Below are positions 38,390-48,543 of a DNA stretch of 64,000 nt, piece after piece. Source of the DNA: Luteibacter yeojuensis (GTDB lineage: Bacteria > Pseudomonadota > Gammaproteobacteria > Xanthomonadales > Rhodanobacteraceae); contig NZ_JZRB01000023.1 of the NCBI RefSeq assembly GCF_000964085.1, positions 1 through 64,000 of the forward strand, read 5' to 3'. The translations under genes were made by a program, and so were the position numbers. Every line of letters begins with the position of its first letter. Positions within the stretch are counted from its first letter, which is position 1. The notes below the pieces were generated by a model. It saw only the letters and a list, made by a program, of their open reading frames with translations, had not been told where the DNA came from and made no database searches.

Positions 38390-40138
38390 ATGCCCGATAC
38401 CTTCGGCGACGTACGCACCACCGAGCACCGCGATGGCGACGACCTGCTGAGCGCGGGGCTGGGCCTGCGCGCGCTCGCAGGGGCGCCCGCACGCTTCGCG
38501 CAACCCGCGTTACCCACGCCTGCCGAGCTGCGCCGCCGCGCCATCCAGGCCAGCTGGCGTGGCATTGCCGACCTTGGCCCGCTTGGTGGGTTCGGCACCG
38601 TCTATGGCGCGGTGCCCGATGTGCCGGGCCGCGAATTCACGGCGTTCGCATGGCTGCCGGGTGCGCGTCACCCGCACCGCGTGCTTGCACAGGTTCCCGA
38701 TGGGTTCGATCACGGGCAGCGTTGCCTTGTCGTCACGGCGTCATCCGGTTCGCGCGGTATCTACGGCCCGATCGCCCTGGCGGGTGCATGGGGCCTGCCG
38801 CGAGGGTGTGCCGTTGCCTACACCGACAAGGGCACCGGCGCAGGCTATTTCGACCCTGCTGATCGAAGCGGCGTCGCGCTCGACGGCACGCGTGCGAAGG
38901 CCGGTGACGCAACGCTGGAATTCGAACCGAAGGGCGTGGATGCCGACGCCGGCATCGCGGTGAAGCACGCACATTCCGGCGACAACCCGGAAGCGGACTG
39001 GGGCCAGCACGTGTTGCAGGCCGCGCGCTTTGGCCTCGCCATGCTGGACCGTGCCTTCCCCGACGAAGCCCCGTTCACGCCGGCAAACACGCGCATCATC
39101 GCCACCGGGCTTTCGAACGGTGGCGGCGCCGTGCTGCGCGCGGCGGGCGACGACACGGACGGCATCCTTTCCGCCGTCGTCGCGCTTGAGCCCAATATCC
39201 ACGTGGAGGGCCACGGGCGCGCGTTCTACGACTACGCCACGGAAGCCGCGGTGTTGCTTCCCGCCGCGCTCGCCGCGCCTGAGTTCGATGGCGTGCCCTT
39301 CGCCCGTGTCGGCATCGCATCGCCGCCCGCCTGGGCGCTCCGCGGGGCCGCCTTGCGCGCGCACGGCAGGCTCACCGCGAACACGCCGCAGGGGCAGGCC
39401 GCCGAGGCGCTGGCGATGCTGCGCGATGCGGGCTGGCGCGACGACGCGCTGCGGGTGGCCGCGTCGTCCACGTCGCTGGACCTGTGGCGCGCCGTGGCGG
39501 TGGCTTACGCCTCCGCCTACCTGCGCCGCGAGGCCGGCCGCATGCCGTGCGGGTTCTCGTACCGTATCCAGCAGTCGGCGGGCATCCCGTCGCCCATCGA
39601 TGCGGTACTCCGCGCCGCCTGGTGGGCGGATGGTTCCGGCGTGCCGCCCCACGCGGGCATCGCACTGGCCGGCGGCACCGATCTGTCGCTGGACCCCACC
39701 CTGCCGGGCAGCCTCTGCCTGCGCGAGTTGTGGACGGGGCAGGGCGTGGATGCCCATGCCCTGCGCCAGGGGGTGGCCGGCACGGCCGCCGCGTTACCCC
39801 GGGAGGGCCTGCCGGTCCTCGTCGTCCACGGGGCCGGGGACGGCCTGATCCCCACCGCCTTCAGCTCCGAGCCCTACGTGGCCTGGCTGCGCGCTTCCGG
39901 CCGCTCCCCAGTGTTCTGGAAGGTGCCCCACGCCCAGCACTTCGACGCCTTCCTGGCCTTCCCGGATTTCGGCGACCGCCACGCGCCCTTGCTGCCGTTC
40001 GGCTACGCGGCGCTGGACCGGGCCTGGGCGCATATCACCGCCGGGCGCCCCCTGCCGGAGGATGCGTTGGTCCGCGATACCCGGCCGCGCGGGCCCGGGG
40101 CGCTCACGGCCGAGGCCCTGGCCCTGCCCACGGGCTGA
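38390..40138 (+). CDS. D-(-)-3-hydroxybutyrate oligomer hydrolase-like protein
   Basis: Resembles the 3HB-oligomer hydrolase family, which cleaves short poly-3-hydroxybutyrate oligomers to monomer. Family-like stretches: [48 protein letters not shown] and the nucleophile motif [11 protein letters not shown] (S242), with [11 protein letters not shown] and PHAQHFDAF as likely Asp and His positions. The 582-residue protein starts without a signal peptide, whereas many relatives of about 690 residues are exported, so it may act in the cytoplasm. No PHA synthase or depolymerase gene is in this window. Confidence 0.82.
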   Translation: MPDTFGDVRTTEHRDGDDLLSAGLGLRALAGAPARFAQPALPTPAELRRRAIQASWRGIADLGPLGGFGTVYGAVPDVPGREFTAFAWLPGARHPHRVLAQVPDGFDHGQRCLVVTASSGSRGIYGPIALAGAWGLPRGCAVAYTDKGTGAGYFDPADRSGVALDGTRAKAGDATLEFEPKGVDADAGIAVKHAHSGDNPEADWGQHVLQAARFGLAMLDRAFPDEAPFTPANTRIIATGLSNGGGAVLRAAGDDTDGILSAVVALEPNIHVEGHGRAFYDYATEAAVLLPAALAAPEFDGVPFARVGIASPPAWALRGAALRAHGRLTANTPQGQAAEALAMLRDAGWRDDALRVAASSTSLDLWRAVAVAYASAYLRREAGRMPCGFSYRIQQSAGIPSPIDAVLRAAWWADGSGVPPHAGIALAGGTDLSLDPTLPGSLCLRELWTGQGVDAHALRQGVAGTAAALPREGLPVLVVHGAGDGLIPTAFSSEPYVAWLRASGRSPVFWKVPHAQHFDAFLAFPDFGDRHAPLLPFGYAALDRAWAHITAGRPLPEDALVRDTRPRGPGALTAEALALPTG

Positions 40139-40265
40139 GCCTTTCATCACGCAGCGCCGCTTGAGTTATTGGGCGGCGGGCGCCATCTTCGGTAGCCTTT
40201 GCATCCCCCCCGGGGCCGGCACGCAAGGTGTTCGTCCCGTTTATCAACGAGTTACAGGAATTACG

Positions 40266-40772
40266 ATGACCATCAACGTCACCATGAAGACCAACAAGGG
40301 CGATATCCACCTGCGCCTGCACGACGACAAGACCCCGATGACGGTCGCCAACTTCGTGAACCTGGCCAAGCGTGGTTATTACGACGGTCTGTCGTTCCAC
40401 CGCGTCATCGCCGATTTCATGGTCCAGGGCGGCTGCCCCGAGGGCTCTGGCCGCGGTGGCCCGGGCTACCGTTTTGGCGATGAGTTCGACAGCAGCCTGA
40501 AGCACGACAAGCCGGGCGTCCTGTCCATGGCCAACGCCGGCCCGGGCACCAACGGCTCGCAGTTCTTCATCACCCACGGCCCCACCCCGTGGCTGGACGG
40601 CAAGCACAGCGTCTTCGGCGAGATCGTGGGCGCGGAAGACCAGGCCGTGGTCGACGCGATCCGCCAGGAAGACACTATCGAGAAGGTGGAAGTCAGCGGT
40701 GATGTCGACGCCCTGCTCGAGAAGCAGGCCGCCAACGTGGCCAAGTGGAACGAAGTGCTGGCTGCCCGCTAA
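40266..40772 (+). CDS. ppiB: Peptidyl-prolyl cis-trans isomerase, cyclophilin type
   Basis: Cytoplasmic cyclophilin that catalyses proline isomerisation during folding. The 168 residues match Ppi[40 protein letters not shown] and [12 protein letters not shown] contain the active-site Arg, Phe, Gln and His residues. No signal peptide, so it is the cytoplasmic form. ATG at 40266 follows ACAGGAATTACG; longer readings would overlap the previous gene. Followed by a terminator and a family A palindrome. Confidence 0.95.
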   Translation: MTINVTMKTNKGDIHLRLHDDKTPMTVANFVNLAKRGYYDGLSFHRVIADFMVQGGCPEGSGRGGPGYRFGDEFDSSLKHDKPGVLSMANAGPGTNGSQFFITHGPTPWLDGKHSVFGEIVGAEDQAVVDAIRQEDTIEKVEVSGDVDALLEKQAANVAKWNEVLAAR

Positions 40773-40796
40773 GCGCGGCTGCGTCCCGCACGATGG

Positions 40797-40826
40797 AACG
40801 CCGCTCCCGGGGCGGCGTTTCTTTTC
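40797..40826 (+). terminator. Terminator of ppiB
   Basis: AACGCCGC (40797-40804) pairs with GCGGCGTT (40812-40819), followed by TTTCTTTT. It lies 24 bases after the stop and abuts the family A palindrome. Confidence 0.85.
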
Positions 40827-40893
40827 GTAGGAGCCCACCCCTGTGGGCGACAGTTCCTCGCGAAGGCTGTCGCCCACAGGGGTGGGCTCCTAC
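40827..40893. repeat. Family A palindrome (short form)
   Basis: GTAGGAGCCCACCCCTGTGG ... GGGTGGGCTCCTAC, 67 bases, almost identical to 17524-17590 with compensatory changes (CCCCTGTGG/CCACAGGGG). It lies between ppiB and the aminotransferase and supplies no stop codon here. Confidence 0.85.
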
Positions 40894-40958
40894 GGCGTTC
40901 CGTTAGGCCTGGCGTGTTAGAATGGCGGCCTTTGTTCCGTCCCCACGACGAGGAAACG

Positions 40959-42158
40959 ATGCCGCAGCTCGCCACGCGAATGGGTCGCGCCAAGCCCAGT
41001 GCGATCATGGTCATTGCCGAGAAGGCCAAGCGCCTGAAAGCCGAGGGGCGCGATATCGTCAGCTTCTCGATCGGCGTCCCCAATTTCCTCCCCGGCGAGC
41101 ACGTCTACGCTGCCGCCCGCGAGGCGCTGGCGAAGGATTCCGGCCAGTACGGCAGCAACCGCGGCGCCGATGCCCTGGTCAACGCCTTCCTTGCCCACAT
41201 CGAAGCCCTGGGCCTCACCGGCTACACGGCCGAAAACGTCAGCACGGGCGTGGGCGCCAAGCAGATCCTCTACAACCTGGCCGAGGCCCTGCTCGATGAA
41301 GGCGACGAGATCGCCTTCCCGGCCCCGTACTGGACCAGCTACCTCGATATCGCCGAGATCGTCGGCGCGAAGATCAACATCCTGCCGTGCCCGCCCGAGC
41401 AGCACTACAAGCTCACGCCGGCGCAGCTTGAAGACGCCCTGAAGCGCAAGCCGCGCGTCTTCCTGTTCAACAACCCCTCGAACCCCACGGGCATGGTCTA
41501 CACGCGCGAGGAGATCGCCGCGCTGGCCGATGTCATCGTGAACTACCCGGATACCTGGGTCATCACCGACGACATCTACAACACCATGGTGTTCGACGGC
41601 GTGGGCTACCACAACTTCGTGCACGTGCGCCCGGAACTGAAGGATCGCGTCATCTTCGTCGATTCGCTGTCGAAGACCTACGGCATGCCGGGCTGGCGCG
41701 TCGGCTTCATCGCCGCGCCCGCCGTCGTGGCCAAGGCCGTCACGACGCTCAACTCGAACCACATCACCAGCCTGCCCGAAGTCGTCACGGCGGCCGCCGT
41801 CGCCGCGCTCGCCGGCCCGCAGGATGTGCCCGCGCAGAAGTGCGTGGAGTTCGCCGCCAAGCGCGATCGCGTCTACAACGCCCTGGTGTCCATCCCCGGC
41901 GTGGTCTGCCCGCGGCCGCAGGGCGCGTTCTATGCGTTCCCCGATATCTCGGTGGCCTTCGGCAAGCAGCACAACGGCGTCGCCATCACCGATGACGTCA
42001 GCTTCTGCGCCGTGCTGCTGGAAGCCAAGGGCGTGGCCTGCGTGCCGGGCTCGGCGTTCGGCGAGCCGCGCGCGCTGCGCATTTCCTATTCGTGCCCGGA
42101 CGAAGCACTCGACAAGGGCATGGCCCGCATCGTCGAGTTCTTCGCCGAGCTGAAGTAA
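40959..42158 (+). CDS. Aspartate aminotransferase, class I PLP-dependent
   Basis: Transfers the amino group between aspartate and 2-oxoglutarate, linking oxaloacetate and glutamate pools. The 399 residues show [41 protein letters not shown] and the PLP lysine in [16 protein letters not shown] (K239), plus the substrate arginine near LRISYSCPD. This is the I-gamma (AAT1b) type common in proteobacteria. ACGAGGAAACG precedes the ATG; an upstream extension is not supported. The next gene is mdh, which makes its oxo-acid partner oxaloacetate. Confidence 0.9.
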   Translation: MPQLATRMGRAKPSAIMVIAEKAKRLKAEGRDIVSFSIGVPNFLPGEHVYAAAREALAKDSGQYGSNRGADALVNAFLAHIEALGLTGYTAENVSTGVGAKQILYNLAEALLDEGDEIAFPAPYWTSYLDIAEIVGAKINILPCPPEQHYKLTPAQLEDALKRKPRVFLFNNPSNPTGMVYTREEIAALADVIVNYPDTWVITDDIYNTMVFDGVGYHNFVHVRPELKDRVIFVDSLSKTYGMPGWRVGFIAAPAVVAKAVTTLNSNHITSLPEVVTAAAVAALAGPQDVPAQKCVEFAAKRDRVYNALVSIPGVVCPRPQGAFYAFPDISVAFGKQHNGVAITDDVSFCAVLLEAKGVACVPGSAFGEPRALRISYSCPDEALDKGMARIVEFFAELK

Positions 42159-42195
42159 TCGTCTGTCCCACGCGATATCCCTGAGGAGTCGAAAG

Positions 42196-43179
42196 ATGAA
42201 AGCACCCGTACGCGTTGCCGTGACCGGCGCAGCCGGCCAGATCGGCTATGCCCTCCTGTTCCGTATCGCCGCCGGCGACATGCTGGGCCCTGACCAGCCG
42301 GTGATCCTGCACCTCCTCGAAATCACCCCGGCGCTGCCGGCCCTGCAGGGCGTGGTGATGGAGCTCAACGATTGCGCGTTCCCCACCCTCGCGGGCGTGG
42401 TCGCCACCGATGACGTCAACGTCGCCTTCAAGGACGTCGACTACGCCCTGCTCGTCGGCGCGCGCCCGCGCGGCCCGGGCATGGAACGCAAGGACCTGCT
42501 CGAAGCCAACGGCGCCATCTTCGGCCCGCAGGGCAAGGCCCTGAACGACCACGCCAAGCGCGATGTCCGCGTCCTGGTCGTCGGCAACCCGGCCAACACC
42601 AATGCGCTCATCGCGCAGCAGAACGCCCCGGACCTCGATCCGAAGTGCTTCACCGCCATGGTGCGCCTGGACCACAACCGCGCCCTGTCGCAGCTGGCCG
42701 AGAAGACCGGCACGCACAGCACCGACATCAAGAAGCTCACCATCTGGGGCAACCACAGCTCCACCCAGTACCCCGACCTGCACACCACCACGGTGAAGGG
42801 CAAGCCGGCGCTGGAGCAGGTCGACCAGGCCTGGTACGAGTCCGACTTCATCCCGACCGTGCAGCAGCGCGGCGCGGCCATCATCAAGGCCCGTGGTGCC
42901 TCGTCGGCCGCCTCGGCCGCCTCGGCCGCCATCGACCACATGCGTGACTGGACCCACGGCACCGCCGAGGGCGACTGGGTCTCCATGGGCATCCCGTCCG
43001 ACGGCTCCTACGGCATCGAGCCGGGCGTCATCTTCGGCTACCCGGTCACGGTCAAGGGCGGCAAGTACGCCATCGTCCAGAGCCTGGACATCAATGCGTT
43101 CTCGCAGGCCCGCATCGACGCCACCAACAAGGAACTGCGCGAAGAGCGCGCCGGCGTCGAGCACCTGTTCGCGAAATAA
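42196..43179 (+). CDS. mdh: Malate dehydrogenase
   Basis: Interconverts malate and oxaloacetate with NAD in the citrate cycle. The 327 residues have the NAD fold [20 protein letters not shown], the loop [15 protein letters not shown] (substrate arginines), [24 protein letters not shown] and the catalytic histidine in [12 protein letters not shown]. This is the cytosolic-type mdh typical of Xanthomonadales and Burkholderiales. GAGGAG lies 8 bases before the ATG, 37 bases after the aminotransferase. Confidence 0.97.
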   Translation: MKAPVRVAVTGAAGQIGYALLFRIAAGDMLGPDQPVILHLLEITPALPALQGVVMELNDCAFPTLAGVVATDDVNVAFKDVDYALLVGARPRGPGMERKDLLEANGAIFGPQGKALNDHAKRDVRVLVVGNPANTNALIAQQNAPDLDPKCFTAMVRLDHNRALSQLAEKTGTHSTDIKKLTIWGNHSSTQYPDLHTTTVKGKPALEQVDQAWYESDFIPTVQQRGAAIIKARGASSAASAASAAIDHMRDWTHGTAEGDWVSMGIPSDGSYGIEPGVIFGYPVTVKGGKYAIVQSLDINAFSQARIDATNKELREERAGVEHLFAK

Positions 43180-43196
43180 GCGGTAACGCTGGAAAA

Positions 43197-43264
43197 CTGT
43201 GGGAGCGTGCTTGCACGCGATGGGTCTTGCGGTAACCCCATCGCGCGCAAGCGCGCTCCCACAG
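43197..43264. repeat. Family B palindrome, full copy
   Basis: CTGTGGGAGCGTGCTTGCAC plus GCGATGGG is mirrored by CCCCATCGCGCGCAAGCGCG plus CTCCCACAG around TCTTGCGGTAA. It lies between mdh and the cation transporter, and matches the copies at 1-62, 29706 and 32532. Confidence 0.85.
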
Positions 43265-43336
43265 TCGTTTTCGGGGCCGCAGGCAAGGCATGCAAGTATT
43301 TACGGGCCGCACACGCCCGTCTGGCCACCATCAGCC

Positions 43337-44293
43337 ATGGCCAGCGACAACAAGCTCATCGTCTACGCGGCCCTGGCCGCCAACGTCGGCATCGCCGTGG
43401 CGAAGTTCATCGCCGCGTCGCTTACCGGCAGCGCCGCCATGGTGTCCGAGGGCGTGCATTCCCTTGTCGACAGCGTCAACGAAATCCTCCTGCTCTACGG
43501 GCTGCGCCGTTCACGCCTGCCGCCCGATAGCCAGCACCCGCTCGGCCATGGCCGCGAGCTTTACTTCTGGAGCTTCATCGTCGCGCTGCTCGTGCTGGCG
43601 CTGGGCGCCGGCTTTTCCCTCTACGAGGGCGTGAACCACATCCTCGCGCCGGAACCGTTGCGCGACCCCACGGCCAACTATATCGTGCTGGGCATCGCCG
43701 CGCTGTTCGAGGGCACGTCGTGGTACCTGTCGCTGAAGAGCGTGCAGCGCCGCAAGGGGCGCATGGGGTACTTTGAGGCGTTTCGTGGCACCAAGGATCC
43801 CACCACGTTCACCGTGCTGTTCGAAGACAGCGCCGCCTTGATGGGCCTCGCCATCGCGGGCATCGGCGTGTACCTGTCGCATGCTTTGAACGACCCGCGC
43901 CTCGACGGCTGGGCTTCGGTAGGCATCGCCGTGGTGCTGGCACTGGCGTCGGCGCTGCTGGCGCGCGAAAGCAAGGCGCTGTTGATCGGCGAGGCCGCCA
44001 CGCCGCACTTGCTGGAGAAGGTATGCGCCATCACGGCGAAGGTGCCGGGCGTGCGCCGCGTCAACGGCGTGCTAACCGTGCAGCTGGGGCCCGACCAGGT
44101 GATGGTGGCGCTATCGACCGAGTTCGAGGACCACTTGACCACGCCGGCCATCGAGGACTGCGTGCGGCGCATGGAGGCCGCGGCGCGCGATGCGAAGCTG
44201 CCCATCGTGGCGCTGTTCGTGAAGCCACAGACGCCCGAGCAGTGGAAGGCGCGGCAGAAGGAGATCGACAACGGCGACTGGAACGCGTTGTAG
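43337..44293 (+). CDS. Cation diffusion facilitator family transporter
   Basis: Inner-membrane metal/proton antiporter, probably for zinc or a related divalent cation. The 318 residues carry five to six membrane helices. Family metal-site motifs are visible: SEGVHSLVDSVNEILL (HxxxD in helix 2) and TVLFEDSAALMGLAIAG (helix 5), with a short cytoplasmic C-terminal domain (VRRVNGVLTVQLGPDQVMVA). It resembles the SLC30A9-like branch. Start at the ATG 43337; the longer frame from 43199 passes through the family B repeat. The TAG stop is contributed by a family A palindrome. Confidence 0.9.
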   Translation: MASDNKLIVYAALAANVGIAVAKFIAASLTGSAAMVSEGVHSLVDSVNEILLLYGLRRSRLPPDSQHPLGHGRELYFWSFIVALLVLALGAGFSLYEGVNHILAPEPLRDPTANYIVLGIAALFEGTSWYLSLKSVQRRKGRMGYFEAFRGTKDPTTFTVLFEDSAALMGLAIAGIGVYLSHALNDPRLDGWASVGIAVVLALASALLARESKALLIGEAATPHLLEKVCAITAKVPGVRRVNGVLTVQLGPDQVMVALSTEFEDHLTTPAIEDCVRRMEAAARDAKLPIVALFVKPQTPEQWKARQKEIDNGDWNAL

Positions 44294-44363
44294 GAGCCCA
44301 CCCCGTGGGCGACAGCTTTTAGGCGATATCGCCAAGAGCATCGCCCACGGAGTGGGCTCCTAC
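44290..44363. repeat. Family A palindrome (medium form)
   Basis: GTAGGAGCCCACCCCGTGGG ... GTGGGCTCCTAC with a longer centre (GCGATATCGCC). It provides the TAG stop (44291-44293) of the cation transporter gene and sits between it and the convergent gnd. Confidence 0.85.
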
Positions 44364-44372
44364 AAGAGAAAG

Positions 44373-44396
44373 AAAGCCCCGCATCAGCGGGGCTTT
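44373..44396. terminator. Bidirectional terminator between the cation transporter and gnd
   Basis: AAAGCCCCGC and GCGGGGCTTT form a perfect 10-base stem with loop ATCA. T-rich ends on both strands suit termination of both convergent genes. Confidence 0.85.
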
Positions 44397-44401
44397 GTTG
44401 C

Positions 44402-45406
44402 TTACGAGTGCTCGCCTTCCTTAGGGGGGGTGCCGCGGCCTTCGATGTGGCCGCCGAAGCCCATGCGCATGGCCGAGAGCAGGCGCTCGGCGTAGGTGTG
44501 GTCCTGGCGCGAGCGGAAGCGGGCGAACAGGGCGGAGGTGAGCACCTCGGCCGGTACGGCTTCCTCGATGGCGGCGTTGACCGTCCAGCGGCCTTCGCCC
44601 GAGTCGTTGACGTAGCCCGAGTAGTTGTCGAGCTCCGGGCCCTTGGCCAGGGCGCTGGCGGTGAGGTCGAGCAGCCACGAGGAGACCACGCTGCCGCGGC
44701 GCCACACCTCGGCGATGTCGGCCATGTCGAGGTCGTAGCGCTCGTGTTCCGGCAGGAAATCGGCGTTGCGGTTCTTCAGGATATCGAAGCCCTCGGCGAA
44801 CGACTGCATCATGCCGTACTCGATGCCGTTGTGGACCATCTTGACGAAGTGGCCCGCGCCGGCCGGGCCGGCGTGCATGTAGCCGTTCTCGACGCGCGGA
44901 TCGCGGCCGTCGCGGCTTTCTGTCTTGGGGATGTCACCCGCGCCCGGGGCGAGGGTCTTGAAGATGGGGTCGAGGTAGTCGACCGTGGGCTTGTCGCCGC
45001 CGATCATCATGCAGTAGCCGCGATCGAGGCCCCACACGCCGCCCGAGGTGCCGACGTCCACGTAGTGGATGCCCTTGGCGGCGAGTTCCTTGCCGCGGCG
45101 GGCGTCGTCCTTGTAGAACGTATTGCCGCCGTCGATGATGATGTCGTCCTTGCCCACCAGGCCGGCCAGCTGCTGGACGGTGGCTTCGGTGATCTCGCCG
45201 GCGGGCAGCATCACCCAGACGGCCTTCGGGGAGGGCAGCGCCTTCACCATGGCTTCGACGGAATCGACGGCTTCGGCGCCGTCTTTCGCCAGGGCGGCGC
45301 GCGCATCCGCGCTGACGTCAAAGACGACCGTTTCGTGGCCATCCCTCATCAGGCGGCGGGCGATGTTGCCGCCCATGCGGCCCAGACCGATCAAACCGAT
45401 TTTCAT
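44402..45406 (-). CDS. gnd: 6-Phosphogluconate dehydrogenase, decarboxylating, short form
   Basis: Oxidises 6-phosphogluconate to ribulose-5-phosphate and CO2. At 334 residues it belongs to the short GndA/YqeC branch (about 300-330 residues), often NAD-preferring, rather than the 470-residue form. Motifs: [20 protein letters not shown] (cofactor fold), [30 protein letters not shown] and the catalytic [23 protein letters not shown] precedes the ATG at 45406. It is convergent with the cation transporter and likely has its own promoter. Confidence 0.92.
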   Translation of the reverse strand: MKIGLIGLGRMGGNIARRLMRDGHETVVFDVSADARAALAKDGAEAVDSVEAMVKALPSPKAVWVMLPAGEITEATVQQLAGLVGKDDIIIDGGNTFYKDDARRGKELAAKGIHYVDVGTSGGVWGLDRGYCMMIGGDKPTVDYLDPIFKTLAPGAGDIPKTESRDGRDPRVENGYMHAGPAGAGHFVKMVHNGIEYGMMQSFAEGFDILKNRNADFLPEHERYDLDMADIAEVWRRGSVVSSWLLDLTASALAKGPELDNYSGYVNDSGEGRWTVNAAIEEAVPAEVLTSALFARFRSRQDHTYAERLLSAMRMGFGGHIEGRGTPPKEGEHS

Positions 45407-45437
45407 GCGTGGGGTCCTCGTGGGAGATATCGGGGGA

Positions 45438-45465
45438 AATATGCGGCTGCCCGTGCGGGATGCAA
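45438..45465 (-). promoter_or_regulatory. Candidate gnd promoter
   Basis: Minus strand: TTGCAT (45465-45460), 16-base spacer, CATATT (45443-45438), 32 bases before the gnd start. Match to consensus is modest. Confidence 0.25.
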
Positions 45466-45488
45466 GGTATACCAACGGATAAGTGGCT

Positions 45489-46451
45489 TCAGGGCGGGGC
45501 CTCGAAGTCGATTTCCGGGCCCACGGGGACGATCCGCGTGGGGTCCAGCCACGGGTGGCTCATGTAATAGTGCTTTTTGATGTGCCCGAAGTCGACCGTT
45601 TCGCGAATGCCTGGCTGCTGGTAAAGCGCCCGCGTATACGCCCACAGGGCCGGGTAATCGACGATGCGGCGTACATTGCATTTGAAATGGCCGTGGTAGA
45701 CCAGGTCGAAGCGGAGCAGGGTGGTGAACAGGCGCCAGTCGGCCTCGGTGAGCTCGTCGCCGCAGAGATAGCGGTGCCCGGCCAGGTGCAGCTCGAGCCA
45801 GTCCAGCGTGGCGAACAGGGGGCCAATGGCCTCCTCGTGGGCTTCCTGCGTGCTGGCGAAACCCGCCTTGTACACACCATTGTTGAGCGTGTCGTAGATG
45901 CGTTCGTTGAATCCGTCGATCTCGGTACGCAGGCCCGCGGGGTAATAATCGCCGCGCCGTGCGCCCACGCCGTCGAATGCGCTGTTGAACATGCGGATGA
46001 TATCGGCCGATTCATTGCTCACGATGGCGCGGCGCGCCTTGTCCCACAGCACCGGCACCGAGGCCCGGCCCGAGACGGCCGGGTCAGCGAGCTGGTAAAG
46101 CTCGTGGAGGTATCGCACGCCGTTGATGTCGTCGGGCACCACGCCCCCGGCAGGCTCGAAGGTCCAGCCGTCCTCACCCATCAGCCAGTGGGTTACCGAT
46201 AACCCGATCATGTCGTCCAGCCCCTTGATGGCGCGGAAGATCGTGGTGCGGTGCGCCCAGGGGCAAGCTCTTGCGATGTAGAGGTGGTAGCGGCCGGGCT
46301 CGGCCTTGAAGCCACCCTCGCCCGTGGGGCCGGGCGCGCCGTCAGGGGTGATCCAATGCCGGAAGCGGGTGGGCTCGCGTTCGAAGCGGCCGCCGCTCTT
46401 GCCGGTGTCGTAGCCCGTGTCGGTCCAGCGCCCGTCGACGAGGAGTCCCAT
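45489..46451 (-). CDS. Glutathionyl-hydroquinone reductase (xi-class glutathione transferase)
   Basis: Reduces glutathionyl-hydroquinones and similar conjugates in the cytoplasm. The 320 residues carry the xi-class catalytic motif [11 protein letters not shown] (Cys63). The thioredoxin-like N-domain includes [20 protein letters not shown], and the C-terminal helical domain includes [21 protein letters not shown]-like sequence (here beginning [12 protein letters not shown]). Length is typical of YqjG. It is oriented like gnd, which lies 82 bases downstream. Confidence 0.94.
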   Translation of the reverse strand: MGLLVDGRWTDTGYDTGKSGGRFEREPTRFRHWITPDGAPGPTGEGGFKAEPGRYHLYIARACPWAHRTTIFRAIKGLDDMIGLSVTHWLMGEDGWTFEPAGGVVPDDINGVRYLHELYQLADPAVSGRASVPVLWDKARRAIVSNESADIIRMFNSAFDGVGARRGDYYPAGLRTEIDGFNERIYDTLNNGVYKAGFASTQEAHEEAIGPLFATLDWLELHLAGHRYLCGDELTEADWRLFTTLLRFDLVYHGHFKCNVRRIVDYPALWAYTRALYQQPGIRETVDFGHIKKHYYMSHPWLDPTRIVPVGPEIDFEAPP

Positions 46452-46600
46452 CGGCCCTGCCTTGCATGGAGAAGCCCCGATGATGCCGCGCCGGGTGGCA
46501 AGATTTCGTCATCCGGCGCGCGGGCACCCCTGACTTCCGGCACGGTAGGGCGGCGGCGGGCAGGCGGGTAGTCTCGGTGGGTCAACCCACGAGCGCCTCC

Positions 46601-48532
46601 ATGAACCGCACCTTCCGCCTCTCCCTGGCTGGCCTGGCCCTCGCCACCACGCTGGGCGCCACCGCTGGCACCTACGATCCGCGCGAGACCTATGCCCCCT
46701 TCACCTACCCGCAGCCCGTGAACGGCTACCGCTCCGGTAGCGGCATGCCCGGCCCGCTGTTCTGGCAGAACCGTGCCGACTACGACCTGGCCGCCACGCT
46801 CGACCCGGTAAAGAACACGCTGGTGGGCAAGGCCACCATCCACTACACCAACAACAGCCCCGACGCGCTCGACGTGCTTTGGCTGCAGCTGGACGAGAAC
46901 CGCTTCACCGAGTCCGCCCGCGGCAACTTCACCGGCGACAGGATGCCGAAGCAGTTCACCGACGGCTACCGCATCGCCTCGGTGACGGTGAAGCAGGGCG
47001 GCACGGCCAGCAAGGCGCAGTTCGTGGTGGCCGATACGCGCATGCAGGTGCGCCTGCCCCAGCCGCTCGACGCGAAGGGCGGCAAGGTCGACGTGACCAT
47101 CGAGTACTCGTACGACCTGCCGGGCGATTTCGGCGGCCGCACGGGCTTCGATCCCTCGAAGAACGGCAACATCTACGAGATGGCCCAGTGGTATCCGCGC
47201 ATGTGCGTCTATGACGACCTGCGCGGCTGGGATACCGCGCCCTACCTCAACAGCGAGTTCTACCTCGAGTACGGCGATTTCAATTACGCGATCACCGTGC
47301 CGTCCAACATGATCGTGGCGGGTTCGGGCGAGCTGGTGAACCCCGGGGAGGTGCTGACCAAAGCGCAGCAGCAGCGCCTGGCCAAGGCGCGCGATAGCGA
47401 TGCCACGGTGATGATCCGCACGCCGGCCGAGGTCACCGACCCGTCGAGCCGCCCGAAGCAGGGCGGCACGCTGACGTGGAAGTTCACGATGCACGATACG
47501 CGCGACGTGGCCTTCGGCGCCTCCACCGCGTACGTGTGGGATGCCGCGCGCATCAACCTGCCGGAGGGCAAGAAGGCGCTCGCCATGTCGGTGTACCCGG
47601 TGGAAAGCGCCACGCCGCAGCTGTGGGGCCGCTCCACCGAGTTCCTGAAGGCGTCCGTCGAGCACTTCTCCACGAAGTGGTATCCCTACCCATACCCCGT
47701 GGCCATCAACGAGGGCGGCAGCGCCGCCAGCGGCATGGAATACCCGGGCATCGTCTTCGACCCGATGAAGGCCCCGGCGAAACCGCTGCACATGGTCACC
47801 GCGCACGAGATCGGCCACACGTGGTTCCCGATGATCGTGGGCAGCGACGAGCGCCGCAACGCGTGGATGGACGAAGGTTTCAACACCTTCATCGACGTGT
47901 ACGAGATGGACGCGTTCAACCACGGCGAGTTCGGGCCCAAGCGCGATGGCGAGTACGCGCCCAAAGGCGGTAACCCCGTCGATGGCATCCTGCCGCTGCT
48001 GGCCGACCAGGACGCGCCCGCCTTGCTGATGGGCGCCGACATGGTGAAGGAGAAGTACCGCCACCCCGCCACCTACTACAAGGCGGCGCTGGGCCTGGTG
48101 CTGCTGCGCGAGGAGATCATCGGGCCGGAGCGCTTCGACCCCGCCTTCCGCAAGTACATCGCCACGTGGGCGTACAAGCACCCCACGCCGTCGGATTTCT
48201 TCCGCCTGATGGAAAGCGAAGCGGGTGAGGACCTCGGCTGGTTCTGGCGTGGCTGGTACGCCAACAACTGGCAGCTCGACCTCGCCGTGGCAAAGGTGGC
48301 CGGTTCGGTCGTGACGATCGAGAACCGTGACCAGCTGGTGATGCCGGCGACGCTGCGGGTCACCTTCGACGACAAGACCACCCGCGATATCCGCATCCCG
48401 GTGGAAACCTGGCAGCAGCACAAGAGCTTCGACCTCACCGTGCCGGGTAACCGCAAGATCGTGGGGGCCGTGATCGACCCCGACCACAAGGTGCCCGACC
48501 GCGACCGTTCCAATAACGGCTGGCCTCGCTGA
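46601..48532 (+). CDS. Secreted M1-family zinc aminopeptidase
   Basis: Periplasmic or secreted metallopeptidase. The 643 residues start with a signal peptide (RTFRLSLAGLALATTLGATA). The zinc site is VTAHEIGHTW (H402, E403, H406) and WMDEGFNTF (E425), with the usual 18-residue gap. The exopeptidase signature is seen as EGGSAASGMEYPG, a variant of GAMEN, so substrate selectivity may differ from classical aminopeptidase N. A C-terminal beta domain follows (RDRSNNGWPR end). GTGGGTCAACCCAC, a short palindrome, lies about 10 bases before the start. The next gene begins 11 bases after the stop. Confidence 0.92.
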   Translation: MNRTFRLSLAGLALATTLGATAGTYDPRETYAPFTYPQPVNGYRSGSGMPGPLFWQNRADYDLAATLDPVKNTLVGKATIHYTNNSPDALDVLWLQLDENRFTESARGNFTGDRMPKQFTDGYRIASVTVKQGGTASKAQFVVADTRMQVRLPQPLDAKGGKVDVTIEYSYDLPGDFGGRTGFDPSKNGNIYEMAQWYPRMCVYDDLRGWDTAPYLNSEFYLEYGDFNYAITVPSNMIVAGSGELVNPGEVLTKAQQQRLAKARDSDATVMIRTPAEVTDPSSRPKQGGTLTWKFTMHDTRDVAFGASTAYVWDAARINLPEGKKALAMSVYPVESATPQLWGRSTEFLKASVEHFSTKWYPYPYPVAINEGGSAASGMEYPGIVFDPMKAPAKPLHMVTAHEIGHTWFPMIVGSDERRNAWMDEGFNTFIDVYEMDAFNHGEFGPKRDGEYAPKGGNPVDGILPLLADQDAPALLMGADMVKEKYRHPATYYKAALGLVLLREEIIGPERFDPAFRKYIATWAYKHPTPSDFFRLMESEAGEDLGWFWRGWYANNWQLDLAVAKVAGSVVTIENRDQLVMPATLRVTFDDKTTRDIRIPVETWQQHKSFDLTVPGNRKIVGAVIDPDHKVPDRDRSNNGWPR

Positions 48533-48543
48533 TACTGCGCGGC

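Noticed and set aside
40139-40265. Promoter for ppiB (TTGAGT or TTGGGC with TAGCCT-like -10)
   Set aside because: Several weak pairings are possible and none has acceptable spacing together with good hexamers.
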